The notes below the pieces were generated by a model, which was not told the origin of the DNA, did no database searches, and saw only the letters and a program-made list of their open reading frames with translations. Below are positions 10,758 through 22,901 of a DNA stretch of 64,000 nt, in pieces; position 1 is the first letter of the stretch; every line of letters starts with the position of its first letter. Source of the DNA: Trametes villosa (Eukaryota; Basidiomycota; Agaricomycetes; Polyporales; Polyporaceae); contig PUDQ02000001.1 in assembly GCA_002964805.2 (NCBI GenBank), positions 2,070,001 to 2,134,000 on the forward strand, read 5' to 3'. The position numbers and the translations under genes are program-made.

Positions 10758-13324
10758 ATGCTCTCCCGCTCGCTCCGTGCAGCCGCGCTTTCAAGACGGC
10801 GGGCCGTGCCCGTCCTCAACGTAGCCCGGCTTGCACGCACGTACGCTACCCCTTCGGACGGCACCCCGACGCCCGATCAGAAGCCACCAAGTAACGACAA
10901 CAAGTCCCCGGCGGAGGGCGAGAAGCCCTCGGAGGCTCAGCATGGCAACAAGGAGGTGCAGGGCAAGGACGGGGAGCAGAAGGACGAGCCGCTGAAGGGC
11001 CTCGAGGGCTTTTTCCAGCGCTACCACCAGGGCAAGGAGGCCGAGCAGTCCTCCACGCAGGGCAAAGAGGACGGCCAGAAGCAGGGCCGCCAGGAGTCCT
11101 CGAACAACCGACGCAACAAGTCCGAGGCGCCGCCGGGGGGGAACAACCAGTTCAACCCGAACCAGCTCGCGCTGCTCGCGACGACGGCCGCGATCTTCTT
11201 CGCGCTCTCGTCCTCGTCCTACCCGTCCGCGCGCGAGATCACCTGGCAGGAGTTCCGCACCGCGTTCCTCGACAAGGGCCTCGTCGACTCCCTCACCGTC
11301 GTCAACCGCACCAAGGTCCGCGTGAAGCTCCACTCGAATGCGACGGGCACGATGTACCCCACCGCCGCTGCTGGCGGGGAGTACTACTTCTCGATTGGCT
11401 CGGTCGAGGCGTTCGAGCGCAAGCTCGACGAGGCGCAGCATGAGCTCGGCATCCCCTCGCACGAGCGCATACCCGTCTACTACCATGAGGAGGTCTCCAC
11501 CTTCAACTACCTCCTCAGCTTCGGGCCCACGCTCCTCTTCGCTGGTATTATGATCTACCTCTCGCGGCGCGCAGGCGGTGCCGGTGGCGGCGGAGGCGGA
11601 GGCATCTTCAGCGTCGGCAAGTCGAAGGCGCGGCAGTTCAACAACGACACGGACGTCCGCGTGCGCTTCAACGACATCGCCGGCATGGACGAGGCCAAGG
11701 TCGAGATCATGGAGTTCGTCTCCTTCCTCAAGGACCCGACTAAGTACGAGCGGCTCGGCGCGAAGATTCCGCGCGGCGCTATCCTCTCGGGTCCCCCGGG
11801 TACGGGTAAGACCCTGCTCGCGAAGGCGACTGCGGGCGAGGCTGGCGTGCCGTTCTACTCCGTGTCCGGCTCCGAGTTCGTCGAGCTCTTCGTCGGTGTC
11901 GGCTCCTCGCGCGTGCGCGACCTCTTCGCGACCGCGAAGAAGAACGCCCCTTCCATCGTCTTCATCGACGAAATCGACGCGATCGGCAAGTCGCGCGGGA
12001 AGGGCAAGGGCTTCGGGGGCAACGACGAGCGCGAGCAGACGCTGAACCAGCTGCTCGTCGAGATGGACGGCTTCGGCACGCAGGAGCACGTCGTCGTGCT
12101 CGCGGGCACGAACCGGCCGGACGTGCTCGACTCCGCGCTCATGCGCCCCGGCCGCTTCGACCGGCACATCACGATCGACCGCCCGGACGTCGTCGGCCGC
12201 AAGGGCATCTTCCTCGTGCACCTCAAGCCGCTCCGCCTCTCGGACACGCTCCCGCAGCGCGACAAGTTCGCGGAGAAGCTCGCGGTGCTCACGCCCGGCT
12301 TCTCGGGCGCGGACGTGGCGAACGTGTGTAACGAGGCGGCGCTGCATGCGGCGCGCGTGGGCAACGACGCGATCACGGAGGACGACTTCGAGGCGGCTAT
12401 CGAGCGTGTTATCGTTGGTCTGGAGCGCAAGAGCAGGCTGCTGAGCCCGGAGGAGAAGAAGACGGTTGCGTACCACGAAGCGGGACACGCCATTTGCGGC
12501 TGGTTCCTCGAGCACGCAGACCCGCTCCTCAAGGTCAGCATCATCCCCCGCGGAGTCGGCGCGCTCGGTTATGCGAAGGTCAGTTTAATCTCCTACATTT
12601 ACATTGTAGACATGCTAACAGTGAACCCTACAGTACCTGCCTCCCGACCGCTACCTGTTTTCGACACCCCAAATGCTCGACCGGATCTGCATGACGCTCG
12701 GTGGCCGTGTATCTGAGGAGATCTTCTTCGGCCACGAGAACGTCACGACGGGTGCTCAGGACGATCTCCAAAAGATCACCAAGATCGCGTTCGAGGCGGT
12801 GGCGAACTACGGCATGAACGACATCGTCGGTCCTGTCAGCTACGGCGGCGCGAACGCGACACAGGAGTCGCTGGTCAAGCCGTTCAGCGAGAAGACGGCG
12901 GAGATGCTCGACGAGGAGGTCCGCAAGATGATCATGTACGTTCAACCCCGTCACTGCTGTCCAGTTCATCGTTGCTCATAAGTGGCATTAGTGCTGCACA
13001 TCAACGGACAACAGAGCTCCTGACGAAGCACAAAGACGACGTCGAGAAGGTCGCAAAGTTGCTCCTGGAGAAGGAGGTCATTAACCGGTCAGTCATTTTT
13101 TCGCGCATTCGTAGCTCAAGTATGCTGACACCCCGCACAGTGAGGACATGATCTCCCTCCTCGGTCCCCGACCATTCGCCAACCGCAAGGACGCGATGGA
13201 CAAGTGGCTGGAGGAGAACACCCAGGAGCGCAGCGCACCACCACCGCTAGAGCCCGCGGAGCCGTCCGAGGTGAACCCCACGCCGGCGGCGAAGCGGATA
13301 GATAACCGTGACCTACACCCGTAG
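10758..13324 (+). CDS. Mitochondrial m-AAA protease subunit (Yta12/Afg3 family, FtsH-like)
   Basis: ATP-dependent zinc metalloprotease of the inner membrane that degrades or processes membrane proteins from the matrix side. The ATG at 10758 starts an Arg-rich presequence ([23 protein letters not shown]). An in-frame ATG at 10671 is possible but would spoil it. A Lys/Glu/Gln-rich linker follows, then a transmembrane segment ([18 protein letters not shown]), an intermembrane domain, a second membrane segment ([17 protein letters not shown]), a Gly-rich stretch, and the AAA core (Walker A GPPGTGKT, Walker [35 protein letters not shown]). The protease motif is HEAGH. Introns include 12579-12633. 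The C-terminal exons ([20 protein letters not shown]..) complete the M41 domain. Confidence 0.95.
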
Positions 13325-13586
13325 TTACCTGGGCATGTGTCGACGTCTCTGTGATCTATCCTTGGGGCTGCTCACGCTGGACATACCGTACCGCACGCGA
13401 TGGCTTGTATTCAACACTGTATCTATCTTACATCCTCCCCGAACACTACTCACGATAATAAGCATCCTTTAGTCGGAATGCTAGCGCGGTGAAGACAAGT
13501 GGCTCACTACGTGCGCGTCTGTGAATAACTTCACGTTATATGAGGAGTAACGGAGGAGAGGTGCAAGATGGGGCGTACCTGCTCTA

Positions 13587-15929
13587 TCACAGGCAGTAGC
13601 GGAACCCGCTCCATTGGTCGCCCTTCTCGCTGCGCGCCGCCTCGATGCTCGCGAAGTGCCCGTTCTCCTCCCGTGCATGCTTGTTGTCCACGCCGTCGAT
13701 GACCTCGTCTCGCTCGCCCCGCTCCCGTGCCGCGTTCTCCCGCTTGAGGTGGAAGTACATCGCGAGTGAGCACAACCAGCCGATGGCGATGTAGGCGAGC
13801 ACGATTCCGTGCCCTAGCCTGTACCACGGCTTGTCGACCGCGCGATACTGGGATAAAGGGTAAGCGGCCGGAGGGGGCAGGAACGGCGAGGTACGTACGA
13901 CGTTGGAGGTGACTGCACCGTTCAGGTTGCCCCAGCCGATAGCCATACCGAGGACGGCGCTACGCTTATACGAGCCCTCTACGTTGCTTGAGACCCATGC
14001 CCTACGCAAATGTGAGTTTCAAGCGATTGAGAGGCCATGGCGAAGTGGACCTACACAGAATTAGCTATGAAGACGACAAGGGCCAAATCAGTAAGGCGTA
14101 TGTGAGCGTGTGCGTTCTACGTACGAATAGTCGGGTATATCGACCTGGTGGGTGTTAACAAGGTGTTCCTACAACTCAACTCGACACTCACGAGGCGGCG
14201 AGGTAAACAGCGAAGTACGACAGTGATGGGTTGGTCGAGCAGATGAGGATAATATATCCGACGAGGCCTGACATGCGAGCTCGTCAGCTCCCACCATGCA
14301 GCGTATACATTCTTGCCTTACCGCTTCCAAATAGCGCACTGTGTATCGTCAGCAATGTCCCGGTAAATTACAGCACTTGCTCTCACAGATTAATCCACGC
14401 CCTGGTCTTGACCCTATCGCCCAAGAAGCCGATCACGACGGTCATGATACATGCCCAAGCATACACGGGCACCGAGAGAAGGTTGGCCGCGGTGGCTTGA
14501 AAGCCAAGTTGGTTGATGATCGTGGGGGTGAAAAGCGAGAACGCGAAGAGAGGCCCGTCGCTATTTAGAGTCAGCGGACAGCACGGATGACGCTGGTTCA
14601 CCGTAACTCACAAGCCCATGTATATGCCCACTATGAGTTTTGTCAGTCGAGTTTCCCGTGCACCAGAGGGCCAAACGCTCACTTGCTAGCCACGTCTGCC
14701 AGTCGGTGAGACTCTGCCAGACATACTTCATGCTGAACTTCTCGCCGCCCGCGCTGAACTTGCTGTCGGCTTGCAGTTTGCGGACAACCCAGACACCTGG
14801 AGAAAACGAAGGGCATGGTTAGCAACAGTCCTGTGTATGCTAAGAGTATGAATCTTACGCTCGGTCTCGCTTAGGAATTTCGCGGTATCCGGAAAGTCCG
14901 AGAGGATGAAGAACGAAGCCACCGCGCAAATGACCGTGACCAGCCCCTCCAGTATAAAGATCCACGCCCAGCCGGGCTTTCCTCCGACGCCGTCCATATT
15001 GTGTATCGCAGCAGCAAGCAGTCCGCCTGGGTATTCACACCCTGAGTTCAGCTAACATAGAAGTACGGATGAAAACGCACTGAACGCTCCCGCGATCGTC
15101 GCCGAGGAAAAGAACACGCCGACACGGGTTCCGAGCTCGTTGCGCTTGTACCAGCTACGAGAGCTCTGTGAGCTTTCTCGATGAGTGCACGGAGTAGTGA
15201 CGTGCCCACCATGACATATAGAATACGATGCCGGGGTATAGCCCTGCTTCTGCAAGCCCCAAGAGGAAGCGGAGGCCTGTAGTCTAGAGTGTAAGCCCCT
15301 GCTTCCGAAGCTATGCAAGGGGAAACGCACCGATTAGGCCGGCGTAGTTAGTGACTACCCCATGAAGTGTCTGTATGGAAATGCTGAGCATAAGGTGAAG
15401 GGAAGAGAAAGAGACAGGTCGGCGTACCATTACGATTCCCCACACGAGCATAATAGATGAAAGCCATAGTGAAGGGCGTAGCTTTTTCAGGGCGAGGTTG
15501 CTGGGAGGCTATTGGGAAGGTGAGTCGTTCAGCGATTCGCGTTAAGGTGCCGTGTACACACCTCGAATAGCGAGTAAGGGAAGAAGAAGACAGTGAGCGC
15601 TATGAGGTATTGCTTGTCGGTGATGTGCAGGTCATCCGTCATATGGTACAGCTAGAAGCATACCCGCGATCAGCGCTACGCCCTCTCCATTGAAGACTTC
15701 GGGGAAGAAGTTCGCTAACCTTCGCGTTTCCAATGTTGCCACGGTCCAAGAAGTTAAGAAGGTACAGCACCGCAAGCCACGGCACCACATGCCAGTCTAT
15801 CCTTCTCATGAGCTTGCGCTCGTCGACGCCAGAAGTATCGACATCTGGGCGATAAACGTTCTCTGCGTCCTGAACGACGACAGTCTCCGGATCCTTGTAC
15901 TCCTTCTGGGATGCGTTCTCAAGGGACAT
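13587..15929 (-). CDS. MFS permease, Dal5/anion:cation symporter type
   Basis: Twelve-helix plasma-membrane transporter. Family members carry allantoate, ureidosuccinate, nicotinate, pantothenate and similar organic anions. The start MSLENASQKEYKDPETVV is followed by the family's acidic N-tail and first helix (RRIDWHVVPWLAVLYLLNFLDRGNIGNAKV). Downstream exons give ITDKQYLIALTVFFFPYSLFE, WWYKRNELGTRVGVFFSSATIAGAFS, PGWAWIFILEGLVTVICAVASFFILSDFP and LFTPTIINQLGFQATAANLLSVPVY. The last helix (HGIVLAYIAIGWLCSLAMYF) is followed by a charged tail ending at 13587. About ten short exons. It lies next to ureD, and its upstream DNA is rich in GATA motifs, which suggests a nitrogen-source transporter. 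The substrate is not determined. Confidence 0.85.
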
Positions 15930-16566
15930 GGTGGGACCACTGAGAGCAGTTACAGCCTGTGGGGCCTGGGGAGCGAGCGGTCAGTCACCTGAATACCTTA
16001 TAGCGAAGGAGGCAGCGCAGTACCTGAGTAGTGCTCCGCGCATCCCGGCTGAGAAATGGTGCTGTATATAGTATCGCAGAGGTCACTTGAGCCGTGCTGT
16101 TAGTTCTGCCAGGCGGTATGCCATTCCTTCTGATGATCCCGAGGCTACATATCTAAGCGACCGTCCGCACTTTTCCCCGTACGATAGGATATCGTCACTC
16201 CCCTCCGATAGCAGCTATCGTCGACTTATGCTGCATCTTCTCAGTTTCGGCTTCCCGCCAAAATACCGTGTGACTCACAGCATCGTGATGTGGTCGACAG
16301 CAGCAAGAATGAGCCCCGAGACCTCCGAGGCGGCTCCCCGCAACCTACGATAATTCAACTCCCTGGGTCGATCCGCCGACGAAGAGAAGGCGGTTAATGG
16401 CGCTGCAGCAAGTGCGAACATATCCACACTACAGAGCTATGCGAATGCGGTGAATATTGAGTGGGAGGTCGATGCACCATGTAGTTTAAGCCTTACCTAG
16501 CGCTATAGCAAGGTTGGGCGCAGCTTCCGGAGACCACATTGACGTTGACAAGTGTCAGGGCCACAG
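15930..16566. promoter_or_regulatory. Permease promoter / ureD 3' region with GATA cluster
   Basis: 637 bp between two minus-strand genes. A TATATA lies at 16075-16080, about 146 nt upstream of the permease start. A cluster of GATA/TATC cores follows at 16150-16219. Nothing coding is supported. Confidence 0.5.
16150..16219. promoter_or_regulatory. Cluster of six GATA-factor cores
   Basis: TATC at 16150, GATA at 16183, overlapping GATATC at 16188-16193 (both strands), GATA at 16207 and TATC at 16216. The last two form a near-perfect 15-bp palindrome (CGATAGCAGCTATCG, 16206-16220). It lies 220-290 nt upstream of the permease start, where fungal nitrogen GATA activators of the AreA/Nit2 type commonly bind. 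Confidence 0.45.
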
Positions 16567-17584
16567 TCACGAGAAAGCGCGCCGGTAGACATCCAGGCCG
16601 AGTACGTCTTCCAGGTCCGAGAGTGCCTTCCCAAGCCATGTCTTCACGTCCTCCGTCTCCTTTGCCGCAACCCGGACTATGCACCCCTTGCCATCACATA
16701 TCGCGCTCAGAGACCAGATTAGAGGCGGTGGACCGTGTTGCTTGAACACGGTGATAGCGCTGTATGCTGCGGAGAGATGCCGTATGATATTGTGCACGAG
16801 GGCGCCGTACATGATGACGGTGGCATAGCACGAGTAGGGCGCGAGGGTCTCGGCAAGTGTCCGAGGGGCAAGTGGACCTGTCTGGGCATCGCGTTCTTCT
16901 AGGAGTGTCGCGTCCTTCGCAATTCTTCGACCAGCAACCCAGACCTCGTTCAAGCTGTAGTATCTGGAGAACACCCATTCCTCCCCGAGTGACTTGCGCC
17001 CAGATGTAATCCAGTCAAGTAGGACGGCGGAGGAGTCTTCGGCGAGATGGAAGGTCTGGGTTTGGTGATATTTCGCGGATCGAAAGCAGGTGACCGGATC
17101 GGGAAGCAGAAAGAGAGCACTGCTCGGCGAGACCTGTACGTCTAGCTTCTGGATTGTTGTAGGGTGGATGTGCGCGTGCGCAGAGGATAACCTCTGACCG
17201 CGGCGAGTCTTGAACACTTTCGTCGATCCCTGCCGCACCTGTGGTTGACAAGATGCACTGGGGCAGCGGAGGATGACCAATCACCTGAGAGAGAACGGCG
17301 AGACGTGCACCATCCCGTACCTCCACAGATAGTTGTACCGAGTCTCCCCCCACCAGCCCGCCGCCGTAGCTCAGCATGTAGACAATTGAGACCTTGTCCG
17401 ACGGTAGTTGAGGTGACAGCAGCTTCAACGGATACATTGCCGACATCTCCGAGAAGACGTTGGAGTTCCCATCGTTTCGTACGACGACACGTCCCTGACC
17501 GGGCTGTATCGCGTTCAGCGCCATGCCGAGGGGTGAGTCGAGATAGCGGGAGGAGGTCAAGATGCGAGACGCGGTCGCGTCCAT
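16567..17584 (-). CDS. ureD: Urease accessory protein UreD
   Basis: Chaperone that, with UreF and UreG, inserts nickel into the urease active site in the cytosol. Two exons: 17584-17285 and 17238-16567, joined over a 46-nt intron (17239-17284), giving about 323 residues. Visible family blocks are GQGRVVVRNDGNSNVFSEM, MLSYGGGLVGGDSVQLSVEV, the GSTKVF element at the splice junction, FLLPDPVTCFRSAKYHQTQTF and SSAVLLDWITSGRKS, then the downstream core ending ..DLEDVLGLDVYRRAFS. It is divergent from NIP7 with only 163 bp between starts. It is next to the Dal5-type permease, so the pair could serve import and breakdown of ureides. Urease itself is not in the window. Confidence 0.93.
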
Positions 17585-17747
17585 ATCGCGTCCAAGAGAC
17601 GCCCACCCCGATCGCCCACGTGGACGATCGCGAGTGAGATCTGGATCTGCAACTTTTTGGACGGCCGGGCGCCTCAGCGCGCTGCCTTGCTCGTCGTGCT
17701 CGCCCTTCCGACCGCTCTCTCGACCTCACCTGCAACGAGAAGCCGCT

Positions 17748-18563
17748 ATGCGACCATTGACCGAAGACGAGAGCAAGGCGGTCTTCGCCAAGCTCGCGAA
17801 TTACATCGTGCGTGCGCTACTCTCACAGCTACAATGTCGAAGGACTGACCTCTTCTCTCGACCAGGGCAAAAACCTTGTGCACCTCATCGACCGTGAAGA
17901 TGAGCCCCACTGCTTCCGGCTGCAGAAGGATCGCGTGTTTTACGTCTCCGAGTCCTCCATGAAGCTCGCAATCTCTGTCGCGCGACCAAACCTCGTTAGT
18001 CTCGGGACATGTTTTGGCAAATTCTCGAAGAGCGGCAAGTTCAAGCTGCATGTAACCGCCCTCGACTACCTCGCCCAATACGCAAAGTACAAGGTCAGTT
18101 CATGCCTTCTTCTGCATCTCCTATGTCGCCCTGAGCAATATGCGCAGGTTTGGATCAAGCCTAACGGCGAGATGCCTTTCCTGTACGGCAACCATGTGCT
18201 GAAGGCACATCTCGGCCGCATAACGGAGGATACTCCCGAACACCAGGGTGTTGTGGTTTTCAGTATGAATGATATTCCATTGGTACGTTCAGTCCTGGTT
18301 TGCTCGTGCTTGCTTGTACTCAAGGGTCGTAGGGTTTCGGTGTGACTGCAAGGTCCACGGTGGACACTCGGAAACTGGACCCGACAGCGATCATTGTATT
18401 CCATCAGTCGTGAGTTTGGCAGACTTTTAGTCCGCCAGACTGCTTCCTGAACCTCTACAAACAGTGACGTCGGAGAGTACCTCCGTGACGAGGTAAGCTC
18501 AAGAGCAAATTGCGGTTTGGGGTACCTTGATACTCACTGCCATTACAGGAAACGCTCTTCTAA
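17748..18563 (+). CDS. NIP7: 60S ribosome biogenesis protein NIP7
   Basis: Nucleolar/nuclear RNA-binding factor needed for 27S pre-rRNA processing and 60S assembly. Five exons. [20 protein letters not shown] joins [20 protein letters not shown] over intron 17808-17865, followed by [14 protein letters not shown] and [20 protein letters not shown]. The PUA domain then reads [48 protein letters not shown] and [24 protein letters not shown]. The last exon is the tiny ETLF-stop after the acceptor at 18548. Predicted length is about 180 residues, matching the family. The stop at 18561-18563 precedes the Sec39 gene by about 280 bp. Confidence 0.95.
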
Positions 18564-18843
18564 GAGAGTGCACTCTCGAGTGAGGGTACCTGGCGAAAGG
18601 AGACGACTTGACGCGGATATGAAGTGCTCGGCCGCGAACAGGGCTCGCCAGACGTGCCTGCGTTGCACTGGAGACGTTCTCATCTTGCTGGTAGTCATTT
18701 GGTTGCTCGGGTGTACCTCCTGTATATGTCCTCTTTATGGTAGTTTAATGCTCTCTGGGTCTGTTTCATTGAGGTCGACGCCGGACGGAGGCAGTCGAGC
18801 GCGCCGCCACAGCGCGTCGGACTGCCGCCCACGTCATGGCTGC

Positions 18844-21800
18844 ATGATGGACACGCCCGCACGTGTCTCCCTCCGCCTCTCGCATATGTCGACCGCCACG
18901 ACCTCCTGTCTACCCAACCTCCCTGCACAGTGGGCGGCCCTTCCTGACGATGATGTCTCACTGGATAACGTAAAACAACTGCTTGAACCTGTTCGCGACG
19001 ATCTCTGGGTGTCTGCTGCCTGTGTCGACCGAATACTCGATGACGCGACTGTCCAAAGGTCTCTGCTTGACCTCGGGCTCCAGAGGACCGACGCGGCCGT
19101 TTCGCGTGCCAAGATAGCCGCTTCACGCGCTGGGAGAGGCTCACTGGAAGGCGGGGATGTCTTGGGAGAGGAAGAGGAGGATGCGGGTCCCTCGGACTCA
19201 CGCGCACGCCACGCTTCACTCGTCTCATACTTCTCCGACGAAGGCGCAGACGGGCAGCTATGCCGCATACGCGCTGTTCTACTGGAACGACTGGATCGCT
19301 TGAACACCTTCGTGGAGATCTGTAGGGAAGCTCCAGCCGCGGACGAAGACGGGGAGGACGTGATTGACGAGGAGTGGGAGGACGACCCATGGGCGGACGG
19401 TCCCGCCGAACCCTCGCCCACGAAAGCTGCCAAACCACCCGGCAAGCCTCCGGTTCCCCTCTCCTCGTTCCTGACGTCCGACTTGGTAGAGTCGGCATGC
19501 CTCTTGGCGTCGCAGGAGAACTTCGTTGCTCTCCGGATTCTCATGGAGCGCCATGGACCGACAGTGTGGCCATATCGGTTCGCCATCCTCGACTGCATAC
19601 CCGAGTACGCACCCGCTTCCGAGTACAGGGAATTGCTCCCGCCGTACGACCTTAGCTCCGAAGCGGAACAGAGGTCACCGCACAAACCATGGAGAGAGGA
19701 ACCCGACTTCGCGGAAAGGCCGGAGTGCACCCAAGCTCTGGAAGAGTGTGGAATCGCTTCTCCCCTACCCGCTTCCCGAGAAGACCACATACACGTTCCC
19801 GCTCGGCCAGAACCACTCTCAGCCTCCGAGCTATCGTCCTGGTACCTCCGGAGAATCGACCATGTTCTCTCTTCCACAGGCATGGTTGACGCAGCGCTGG
19901 GGCTGGTCCAACATGCGGCCTCGCAAGGCATTCCGGGACTGGACGAGGCCGGAGAAGACCTCTCACTCATCGCCCGTCTCGTCTACGACGCGCCGCAGGC
20001 GGAGGATAGTGCGGCGGAGGATTGGTCGCTCGCGAGGTGGCGGTCACTGGACCCAGCAGACGCTATCCGGGCGTACCTTGCACATACCACCGAGGAGACG
20101 ATCGCGCATGACATCCAGCACCTCGTCATGCCCTACCTATTCGTCCTGGAGTCGCGAGCGGAACGCGCTGGAAACCCCGACGCGACCCTTGCCACGCGTT
20201 GGCTATACGACTACATACTGAATGCGCCGTTAGGCATCATCGCTGCGATTTTCGAGGCGTCCAAGCCCACGCTACCCCAAGGCCGGCGGGTCATCCGTGA
20301 CGACGAAGCTATGGCCCGTCTAGCGCTCGCAAGCCTCTACGGAAGCGACAGCATCGACGAGTGGCCGACAATGAGTCGGATCTTTGAGTGTCTCCCGGCC
20401 TGGGACACTCCCGAGGAGGATAGCGACGAAGCCGACGAAGCCGACACGACTATCGCTTCCTTGGGTACTTTCGTCACGCCTTCTACGACGCGACCTCGCG
20501 CGACACCGTCGGACCTCCTCATCTTCTTCACCCCTCTGCCCACAACCTCTCTTTCGCGTGCTCTGGACGTCCTCGATGTACACTTGGAGTCTGGAGAGAT
20601 CCTCGCGCGCTGGAGCGTCCCGGCGCCCTTGCGCTGGTTCCTACAGAGCAACTCCAACATTTCTGAGCAGCGCGCCCGGGCGAATCGCATGGCACGCCGG
20701 TCCAACGCGTCTGACGACAAGCTCGAGACCCAAGAGGACTGGGAATGGCTACTGGAGGATATGCTCAAGCTCTCGGGATCTGGCGAGAGTGGGTCGAGAA
20801 GCGCATTCTGTCTACTCTCGAAGGACGACATTATCCGCATATTCTTTAGTGGCCTACTGAGCACCGGGAGTAAGTTGTCGTGGTGTCCTCCTTGAAAGCT
20901 ACAGCTGACAATCTGTCTAGACTTTGACATTGCGAAGAAGCTCCTGCGCTCGTCCAGCGTCCAGCTCTCCCTCGACCATCAAGTCATTGAGGAAATCTGC
21001 CTCGCGTGCTCCCAAGAATTTTACGACAACGCGACGTCCGGCAACTACCACTTCGGAGACATGAAGCTCGCATACGACTGGTACGTACCCTTCCTCCTCT
21101 CCGACTGGACCTCAGGTTTGTAACGCCCCTTTCTCTCAAGCCTCGACGTACCAGCACCCTCAGAACGAATCATCCAAGAGAAAGAGTTCATCGAGGCCAC
21201 GTCCCGCCTCTGCTCCTTCAACCTCATGTCCCGCCCCGGCATCCCCATCTCGCCCATCGAGATCCGCCTCACGAAAGACCGGCTCTCCCTCGTCTCGCGC
21301 GTGCTCGCGTCCAACAACGACGCCTACAAGCACACCGAGGTCGTCCTCGACCTCGTGCACAAGCTCGGCTTCCGCGGCGACCCCGTCGCAGAGGTCAAGG
21401 CGCTCGCCATGCTCGCGGAGACCGCGCTCCAGGCGGATGACCACACGCGCGCGTGCGCGACGAGCGAGCAGATGGTCGCGACCGTCCTCCGTCTGCGCGC
21501 CGCGCACCCGCTCGCGCCCGACGTGCCGCACGTCCAGGCCGCGAGCGAGGTCTGCTGGCTGACGTGCTTCCAGCTCGGGCGCCACCCCGAGCTCCCGGAC
21601 GTGCAGAAGAAGCTTGCGCTCCTCGGGCGCGCGCTCGAGTTCTGCCCTGCGGAGCGCCTTCCGGACGTCCTCGCTGCATGGCGCGCCGTTGAGGAAGAGG
21701 ACATCGCGGTCCGCCGCGAGACGCTGGCTGCACGCAAACGGGGTGCACGCCGGGTGAGTGCGCCTCGCCAACGCGTCACTGGGGCCGACGCCGTCTCGTC

Positions 21801-22071
21801 TCTCGCCAGCCGATTGCAGAGCATGCACATGCCCGAGCTTCACATCCCGCACTCGCCAGACGCCGCTGCCTTGGCCAACAAGGCATTTAGCCATGTCGCA
21901 GCAAACATTCCCTTCTCGTTCGGCGGGCGGGGCAGGTCGTATATGTCTGAAGAAGTGGAGAGGTCGAGGAGCGGGAGCAAGGGCAGGACGGCGGACGGCG
22001 CGCACGTCGTTTCGGAGCAGGCCTCCCGTGTGCTGCAGAAGGGGATCGGCTGGTTGCTGGGTGACGAGTAA
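18844..22071 (+). CDS. Sec39-domain protein (Dsl1 tethering complex, NBAS-related)
   Basis: Large helical protein. Sec39 in the Dsl1 complex tethers COPI vesicles to the ER. Recognised from the Sec39 pattern: acidic repeats, LERLDRLNTFVEICREAP, FLTSDLVESACLLASQENFVALRILMERHG followed by PYRFAILDCIPEYAPASEYRELLP, then the C-terminal half with NFDIAKKLLRSSS, EEICLACSQEFYDNATSGNYHFGDMKLAYDC and ERIIQEKEFIEATSRL. There are three exons; the introns lie near 20870-20920 and 21080-21140. The start is uncertain: ATGs at 18844, 18847 and 18886 are in frame, and 18844 is the more inclusive. The tail after residue about 950 (Arg/Ser-rich, SMSEEVERSRSGSKGR) looks disordered. Confidence 0.78.
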
Positions 22072-22901
22072 TTAGGACCAGGACTGTCATGTTATCTATT
22101 TGAGTATCCTAGCAGCAAGGACGGGTTTCTCATCGTTCACCGGATATACCGTGCAAGTCATTTCATAGGTCATTTTGCGTCGCTGTTCAACGTTCAGGTT
22201 CACACAGAATGCACACATAAGAGGTAGAAGAGACAGTGGTGGTGGTCGCAGTACTCTGCAGGCCGAGCCCATACAAACATGCACATTGCGCAGATCGGCA
22301 CGCCCGCGAATACAGGTACAACAGGGCCCTCCATGACGTGCGACGACAACAGGCGACTACGACCACAGAGACGAGACACCAAAATGAGCGGGCGGACGGC
22401 GGGCGACGTATGTACGTGCAAGACAAGGGAGGGGGCGAGGAACGGTCTGCCCGCCGGCAAGTACTGGACTGGACTGGACTGGAGTCGCGAGAGTGAAGGA
22501 GCGTTGGAGTGGACGTAGGTGAGGTGGGGGACAGGGACAGGGGAGGGGGCGACAAAGCGATAGTGGGACATATTACAACGTACAAATACTCTAGGGTGGT
22601 ATCAAGTAATCGAGGGGGTCGTCATGAGGATAGGAGCAGATAGAATGAGGGTGTGCGGGTGCTCGCAGCGAGGCCGCCGCAAGCAACATCATAGGGGATT
22701 ACACGGGATAATAGAAATAAAAAAGGGTGGGTGTGAGCGAAAGCGTCCCTCGCGACCGGCGGTCCCCGACCAGGTCGGTCTAATCCACAAGATGGAGCGG
22801 CCAAGAACGAACGAGCGCATAGTATGTACGAATGAGAGGAAGGCGTGCCGCCGCACGCGCCAGAAACCCATGGCCGCAGCCGTTGTACGCAGGACAGGCA
22901 A
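22072..22901. other. Convergent 3' region, purine-rich on + strand
   Basis: 830 bp between convergent genes. From about 22210 to 22760 the plus strand is G/A-rich, that is, pyrimidine-rich on the sense strand of the minus-strand neighbour. It includes a (GGACT)n microsatellite. The ORFs here look like low-complexity artefacts. Confidence 0.55.
22463..22483 (+). repeat. (GGACT)n microsatellite
   Basis: About four tandem copies of the pentamer ACTGG/GGACT in the 3' region of the Ser-rich gene. Confidence 0.85.

Noticed and set aside
10791..12515. 574-codon open frame on the minus strand
   Set aside because: It is wholly antisense to the m-AAA protease exon, is Arg/Val/Leu-rich low complexity and has no family motif; GC-rich codon bias produces such frames.
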